Shown here one piece after another: positions 58,340 to 64,000 of a stretch of DNA of 64,000 nucleotides. Origin of the DNA: Daphnia carinata (taxonomy: Eukaryota > Arthropoda > Branchiopoda > Diplostraca > Daphniidae); NCBI RefSeq assembly GCF_022539665.2, contig NC_081331.1, positions 8,463,534 through 8,527,533 on the forward strand, in the 5' to 3' direction. The notes under the pieces are model-generated. The model ran no database searches. It saw only the letters and a list, made by a program, of their open reading frames with translations, and was not told the DNA's origin. Made by a program: the position numbers and the translations under genes. The stretch's first letter is position 1; each line of letters starts with the position of its first letter.

Positions 58340-61196
58340 GGAATTAAACGTCAAGCCAATGTACTGATAGATAAAGGTGCACAGAGATCCTTTATCACAA
58401 CAAAACTCGCGAGAAATTTACATCTTCAACCACTTTATCGAGAAAGTTTAATTATAGTGGGTTTCGCTGCGCCATCTCAAAGTGCTCAACTATATGACGT
58501 GAGTCACCTCTCATTCATTGACCGAAGAGGATCCATAATGAACATTCAAGTCGTGTTGGTAGACCACATTGTGAATCCACTTGAAGATTCTTATCGCAGT
58601 GTAGTATGCAAACTTCCTCATCTCAAAAACTTGCCACTGGCACACCCTAATATTGGCAGCTCGTCATTTGACATTGACATTTTGTTGGGAGCCAATTACT
58701 ATTGGGATATAGTAGGTGACCATGTCGTTCGTGGCCCAGGACCAACGGCTATAAGCTCAAGATTCGGATACATAATCTCAGGATGCATGCAACAAACATC
58801 AGAATGCAGTCAATATGACACCGCGGCATTTCATGTATCCGTGGAGGAGCAATTCGAAATGGAAAGATTTTGGGACCTGGAATCGCTGGGTATTTCTCCC
58901 GATTCAGAGATGGAAGACGCAACGATGGCTTACCAAACCAATTGCATTGAACTTCGAAATGGCAGATACATCGCCAGACTTCCATGAAAACATCAGCATC
59001 CGCCATTAGGGTCTAACTGGTATATGTGCCATCAGCAAACGCGCCATATGGTCCGACGCTTAGCTAAGCATGCATCTCGTTTTCAAAAGTACAATCGCAT
59101 CATCCAAGAACAACTGAACAGTGGGTTCATTGAAAAAATACCGATCGGAGAGCAAAATCAACGAAAAGGTCATTATGTGCCGCATCATGGAGTCTTCAAG
59201 AAATCAAGTACAACTCCATTACGCATCGTGTATAATTGCTCACGCAAAAGTAAAGGAGGTGTGAGTCTCAACGATTGTTTGGAAACGGGCCCATCATTGC
59301 AAAATAACATAGTGGAGATTCTACTTCGATTTCGAGCTCACGAAATCGCCATGACAGCGGACATCGAAAAAGCTTATCGCCAAATCCAACTTCATGAAGA
59401 CGACCGCGATTTCGTGCGATTTTTATGGATTAAGGATGACAAGGATCCGGAGTCGGATATGGAAGTGTACCGTTTTAAAGTCATTCCCTTTGGCGCGAAC
59501 AGTTCACCTTTCATCCTCTTATCAGTCATCAAAAATCATCTATCATGCGAAACAAGCGAAGTAGCAAAAGATATGGACTTCAATATAAACGTGGACAATC
59601 TCTTGACTGGATGTGACACCACCGAAGAATCACTAAGTTACTATAAAGAAGCGAACTCTATATTCCAAAAGGCTGGTCTGACGCTAAAATCGTCGTGCTC
59701 CAATGATCAACGTCTCAATACCTGTAGTGCATCAGATGGGGTGAATGATGAATCACCACAGAACAAAATTCTTGGACTACAGTGGTCTCGTGCAAGAGTT
59801 GTCATCGCACTACCTGGATTGAAAATTTCGTCGTTCTCTCTGACAGGGATAAAAAAAAGAAATGTACTCAGAGGAATTTCAACTGTATATAATCCTTTAG
59901 GATTCATCTCGCTTCTCACCATTCCGGCGAAAATTTTAATCCAAGAGGTCTGGAAACTAAAACTGCAATGGGACGATCCACTGCCCATCGATCTACAAGA
60001 CCGCTGGATCGGCATTGTTCAAGGGATTGAAAAATCAAAAATCGAACTTTCAAGGCAGTACTTAGAGTCAAAACTCGAATGCGAAATGCTGCATGTATTC
60101 GTAGATGCAAGCCAGTATGCTTATGGAGCAGTAGCTTATCTAGCAAATGATAGCACGGGAACGTTCGTCCTGTCAAAATCACGAGTAGCCCCTCTTCGAG
60201 GTGATAACAAGATGCTCACACTGCCTCAACTAGAATTAATGGCAGCTATCATTGGTATTCGAATAGCCAAGACCATTCTACAATCCTTTGCGCCATTACG
60301 CTACCGACCAAAATGCATCATGTGGTCGGATAGTCAAATAGTTCTCTATTGGTTGGCTCAAACAAAAACCAATAAGTCTCAATTCGTCGTCAACCGTGTG
60401 AAAACGGTCTGTGACTTTAATAAGGAGCATGAAGGCAGCTGGCGGTATTGCCCGACGCATCAGAATCCGGCGGATCTTCTCACTCGAGGAATAACCTTTC
60501 AACAATTCTCATCGAGCTCTTGGTTTAGTGGACCGCCGTGGCTTGCCGACAGCAAAAGTTGGCCAGAGTGGAACCTCACACAAGCATCGACTTCCCTAAT
60601 TCATCTGGCTAGTGTACATCAAAACCATCCGCCAAGAATATCTCATCACGAAAAGGTGGAGACATTTCATCAGTGTTCGATGTAGCTCGATATAAGTAGT
60701 CGTCTTTGATAAGAGTGACAGCCATCGTGCGACGATTTGTGGAAAACATAAAAAAGAAGGATAAATGTAAGAAAAGTTGGCGAATATCACGTCGCAGAAT
60801 TACGCGAAGCGGAGATGTTATGGATTAAGTCTGCTCAAATTCAGCATTTTGATGACGAAACTTGAATATCTAAAAAAATCCGAGGGCAGGCGTCCAGCAT
60901 TGGTCTCCCAGCTTGACTTATTCATCGGAAAGGACGGACTCATCCATTGCAATGGACGGCTAGCGAACGCGTCCATCAGTGCCACAGCTAAACATCCAGT
61001 GTTACTACCCACAAAATCGAACGTGACCAAGTTAATAGTGCTAGCAGTTCATAAAAGAGTTATGCACAGTGGCGTGAAACACACAGTGTCAGCTGTAAGG
61101 CAAAGATTTTGGATTCCCAGAATCAGGCAAGTAATCAAAGACATCTTACACGATTGCCGGAGAAATAGGACCTGGAGAAATAAGACCTCAAAATAG
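58340..61196 (+). pseudogene. BEL/Pao pol: A17 protease, RT, RNase H, H2C2
   Basis: From 58340 the frame gives a retroviral-type protease with VLIDKGAQRSFIT (normally D-S/T-G; here Asp-Lys-Gly) and DILLGANYYW, then FGYIISG. A TGA at 58985-58987 replaces an expected Trp. Frame 59024-60685 (553 codons) has reverse transcriptase (TADIEKAYRQIQL, then NVDNLL at the YxDD position) and RNase H (VFVDASQYAYG, WSDSQIVLYWL, NPADLLTRG). After 60685 the frame changes, and 60940-61160 has the zinc-binding region (HKRVMHSGVKHT). The integrase core is missing. Confidence 0.9.
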
Positions 61197-61350
61197 GACC
61201 TGTAGAAATAGGACCCGGAGAATTAGGACCCAATCTTCTAACATATTTTGAAGGGTCCTATTTCTCCATCATAAGGGTCCTATTTCTCCATCATAAGGGT
61301 CCTATTTCTCCTTAGAATTGGTCCTATTTCTCCTTAGGAAATAGCCCTAA
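61155..61350. repeat. Inverted array of GGAGAAATAGGACC repeats
   Basis: Four to five forward copies of GAGAAATAGGACC-like units (61160-61230) are followed by four inverted copies GGTCCTATTTCTCC (61254-61335). The array replaces the missing 3' part of the BEL/Pao element and could fold into a long hairpin. Confidence 0.8.
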
Positions 61351-62400
61351 TTCCCGCTGTTGTAAAGTCAGAACCGGACGGGATATGTAGTTTTCCGCAC
61401 TCTAAGCCACGTTATCAATTGCTCGTGTAATCAGTCCATCATAACTTTTTTGTTTGAATTCATATTTATTATTTTTTTGCACGATTACACGCATTATCTA
61501 TTGCTTTACACAGCTCATGTATAAAAGTTATATTTATTTTTACACAGTGTTTGATTTTTTGCCCTTGACCTTTCGTTAGTGGCGTTTCCAGTCCTAGTAT
61601 CGCCCTCCCCCCTGGCTGATATCCTTATTCCATGCGAATTCCCGGAGACGAGGGGCATACCTTCCCCTAAGTACTCCTTAATACACTGATAAATAAGAAA
61701 AAAACTATATATATATATAATTTAAGACAAGCAAATTTTTTAATAAAAAAAATATTTGCCGCAAAACCATAAATAGAGACCTACGTGGCAAGAACGAAAA
61801 TAATGAGTTCCGCTCGGATCATGGAAGGCATGCCAGTGTATTGTTATACAAAACTATCATGGCGCGGCCTGTAAATAATGGAACACGAGGCAGCTCATCC
61901 ATGTCAATATCGGCAATTCATACGATAAGTTTGTTTTTTTCGCTAGTTTATTCAGTTTATGCTTTCCCTTCATTTTTCGTTTTCTTAATGTTGATTTATC
62001 CCTTTTCTGTTGTTCCTTTCTCTTTTCTTGTTCTTCGATGCGTTCAACCAACTTCTTTTTCGTTTGTGATGTTGATTTTATTCTCTTTCCTAATTGGTTT
62101 ATGAAGCTCGCAATCAATTCCACATTTTTTTTTTAACCTATTGCGCTTAGTATTCTTTTATCTGTTGTAATACAGAAAAGTAAAATTAGTTGAAGGTCTA
62201 TTTTTTTTTGTCGAAATCAAAGTTTACCTTGGCATCTGTTATTTTTCCTTTGTTTGTTTAGTTTCTTCTTCTCCAACTTATCTAACTTCCGTTTAAGTTG
62301 AGTTTTCATTTTATCAGAGTCCTGCTTTTCCCCTGAAATTGGATGACATATGCTGGCTTGCCTTCCTTAAACAAAAAGATTATAGCACATACATACCCTA
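61351..62400. other. AT-rich stretch, no gene recognised
   Basis: The minus-strand frame 61857-62123 is rich in Lys, Glu and Arg and could be a remnant, but it has no recognisable domain. Long T-runs are present. Confidence 0.35.
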
Positions 62401-62690
62401 CTAGCCTTTGTCCGTCCCAGGGACATCCCATCTACGTCCTGGCTGGCCGATCGGGACGTCCCATTCTGACGGCAGATGTACACCAGGAAGTCCTAATGTC
62501 CGGTTTTAGGGACGTCCACTGGAGGACGTCCTACGGACGTAATTAATTGGAAGTCCTGGTAACGTCCTTATTTGGGAGTACTACGGACGTCCTTAGTTGG
62601 ACGTCTGCAGGATGGCAAATCCGTACGTTCAGTGAACGTACGTATTGGAACATCCGCGGAATGTCCGGATCGCGGCAGCCAAAGGACGCA
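62400..62690. repeat. Cluster of GGACGTCC-like palindromes
   Basis: Within about 290 bp the motif GGACGTCC or its halves (GACGTCC, ACGTCC, GGACGT) occurs more than ten times in both orientations, with spacing of roughly 15-25 bp. ACGTTCAGTGAACGT is a further palindrome. This looks like the end of a DNA transposon with subterminal repeats, but I found no clear terminal inverted repeat or duplication. Confidence 0.6.
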
Positions 62691-62857
62691 AGAAAATTTG
62701 TTTAAATTAAAATAAAACCATAAATTTTTGGTAATTGATTTACATATAATTTATTTTTACAAAATACAAATAATTAAACAAGAAATTCAAAAAAAACTTT
62801 TTCGATTTGACTTCGGTAGCAACAGACGAACTAAATCCAGGTAAGCATATTATTTAC

Positions 62858-63895
62858 ATTTGTTGTACCGATCAAAAAGCTCTTCAACTTCCGCCAAACA
62901 GCGACGATCTTCTTCCTCATTTTCACGCACAAATTCTTCCAACGGATACTAAAATTACAAAAAATATGAGATCAGGTAATAGTTTGAGCCTAATTGAAAT
63001 TTTAAAACTAACCTTGTGGCGAGGGAAGGTTCCAATTGGCCAGTCCTTTGTAGGAATGTCCAGTTTATGGACTGGCTTGGTATGAGTCGTGATTAACGTA
63101 CCGAACGTGTTTCTAAATACCTTTGAAAGACATAAGAGTCAGGTCAGAAACACCAGGCAATTGGTTCATTACGCAACTCGTTTTCTCCTCTGGGGTATAT
63201 GGCTTATCTCCCCTCTGTTTCCGGCGATACCAAACGAAAATTACCTTGTACGCATTTTCGTTTGAGCACGATGCACACGCCATCGTCGTTACCTTTAAAT
63301 ATATTTTTTATTATTTGCAATAGGTCGGAACAATTAAGGAGCTACAACTTACCTCTGTATGGCCTTTGGGAGCAATACGTAACAGAGAATTCTGGACTCG
63401 CTGAGGATAATTTTCACCAGGAAATACACCGAGGGCAGGTCGGTTTATGAATCTTTGAGAAATATAAATTAAAATTTTGATGTTGCCCAGACAGGTAAAT
63501 AATCAATTCAATTACGTTCTGATGTTTTCTTTATCTTGACATCTAATAATTCAGGGTGGTTGTAACCCAATGGAACTGAAGAGGTTTGAGTGTAAACATC
63601 AAGCAGAATATTGCCATCGACATCGTATAAATAGTTTCGTATGCTCTTTGAATAATCGGCGAACAACTGCACTGCGTCCGAGATCTGCAAAGATAAATTT
63701 GGTAGTTTAAAGTCTTACGACGTTAACACAAAGTATGGCAAATAGTATAAAGAAAAATGGCAACTGACTTGAATTTTTTTCACTTTCTTTACACACTGCT
63801 ATGCGGCCGTTGCTTAGGCTGCTGTTGTTGCTGATGGAGAAAGTCGAATAACTCTGTTGTTTTACTTTGCGGGCCTTTCAACTGCTTCCAAAACT
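62858..63895 (-). pseudogene. ABAT: 4-aminobutyrate aminotransferase (GABA transaminase), truncated copy
   Basis: Minus-strand exons encode the N-terminal half of the PLP enzyme that degrades GABA in mitochondria. The exons are about 63766-63895 (KGPQSKTTELFDF), 63525-63684 ([20 protein letters not shown]), 63353-63452 (FINRPALGVFPGENYPQRVQ), 63121-63292 (MACASCSNENAYKVIFVWYR), 63013-63109 ([19 protein letters not shown]) and 62858-62948 ([20 protein letters not shown]). The conserved AFHGR stretch between the fourth and fifth exons is missing and the frame breaks there. No exon for the PLP-lysine half occurs between 61.3 and 62.8 kb. The 5' end lies beyond the window. It is a broken copy, or a gene cut off by inserted DNA. 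Confidence 0.8.
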
Positions 63896-64000
63896 AAGAA
63901 AGAAAAAAAAACTCAGGTTTGATGAATGAAAATTACGAACAAGAAAAACGAACAATAACATCTAATATAGCATGCAACAAGAATGAACAACATGGAACGA

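Larger units (their letters stand above)
47158..61196 (+). mobile_element. BEL/Pao LTR retrotransposon, interrupted by nested transposons
   Basis: A leader with a primer-binding site and a long gag frame (47563-48975) continue, after a 9.36-kb insertion, with the A17 protease, reverse transcriptase, RNase H and zinc-binding parts (58340-61160). Removing the insertion plus one AA duplication joins codons in frame (VHSK to GIKRQ). The element ends abruptly after the H2C2 region near 61155, so the integrase core and 3' LTR are lost. Lesions include a TGA at 58985-58987 and frame changes after 60685. Confidence 0.88.

Overview
The window is eukaryotic and most likely from an arthropod with short introns; a crustacean such as Daphnia fits, but nothing here proves the genus. 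Host genes are spliced through many small introns, mostly about 50-80 bp, with GT-AG borders. The DNA is AT-rich and packed with BEL/Pao retrotransposons, Helitrons, hAT, P, CACTA-like and Mutator-like DNA transposons. I found no bacterial features.

Layout. 1-6.6 kb: a broken BEL/Pao pol on the plus strand, a second BEL/Pao fragment on the minus strand, and a claspin-like gene fragment. 8.1-19.6 kb is the conserved host block: MARF1 (minus, 25 exons that join in phase), RGP1 (plus, divergent from MARF1) and INO80C (minus, convergent with RGP1). 19.65-24.11 kb: a 4.46 kb element with inverted ends and an exact 9-bp target duplication. It carries an intronless RhoGEF (NET1/ARHGEF3 type) reading frame that a Helitron has split. 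25.2-26.6 kb: a small hAT-like element. 27.35-27.88 kb: RPP21. 30.9-35.6 kb: a class 3 fatty aldehyde dehydrogenase (minus) with two mutually exclusive versions of one exon.

36-39.6 kb: a hAT-like element holding a second copy of the small hAT family. 40.3-41.1 kb: a deleted P element. 41.3-45.6 kb: an eroded MTR4/SKIV2L2 helicase pseudogene interrupted by a Helitron and by a TA-flanked MITE. 47.2-61.2 kb: a three-level nest, in which a BEL/Pao element is interrupted inside its polyprotein region by a CACTA-like element, which is itself interrupted by a THAP-type P element. 62.8-63.9 kb: a damaged, truncated 4-aminobutyrate aminotransferase copy (minus).

The host genes belong to separate processes: mRNA decay (MARF1), Golgi Rab6 activation (RGP1), chromatin remodelling (INO80C), tRNA 5' processing (RPP21) and lipid aldehyde oxidation (ALDH3). 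No operon-like cooperation is implied. The most notable content is the order of transposon insertions, several of which are resolved to the base by target duplications and restored reading frames, and the RhoGEF-bearing TIR element.
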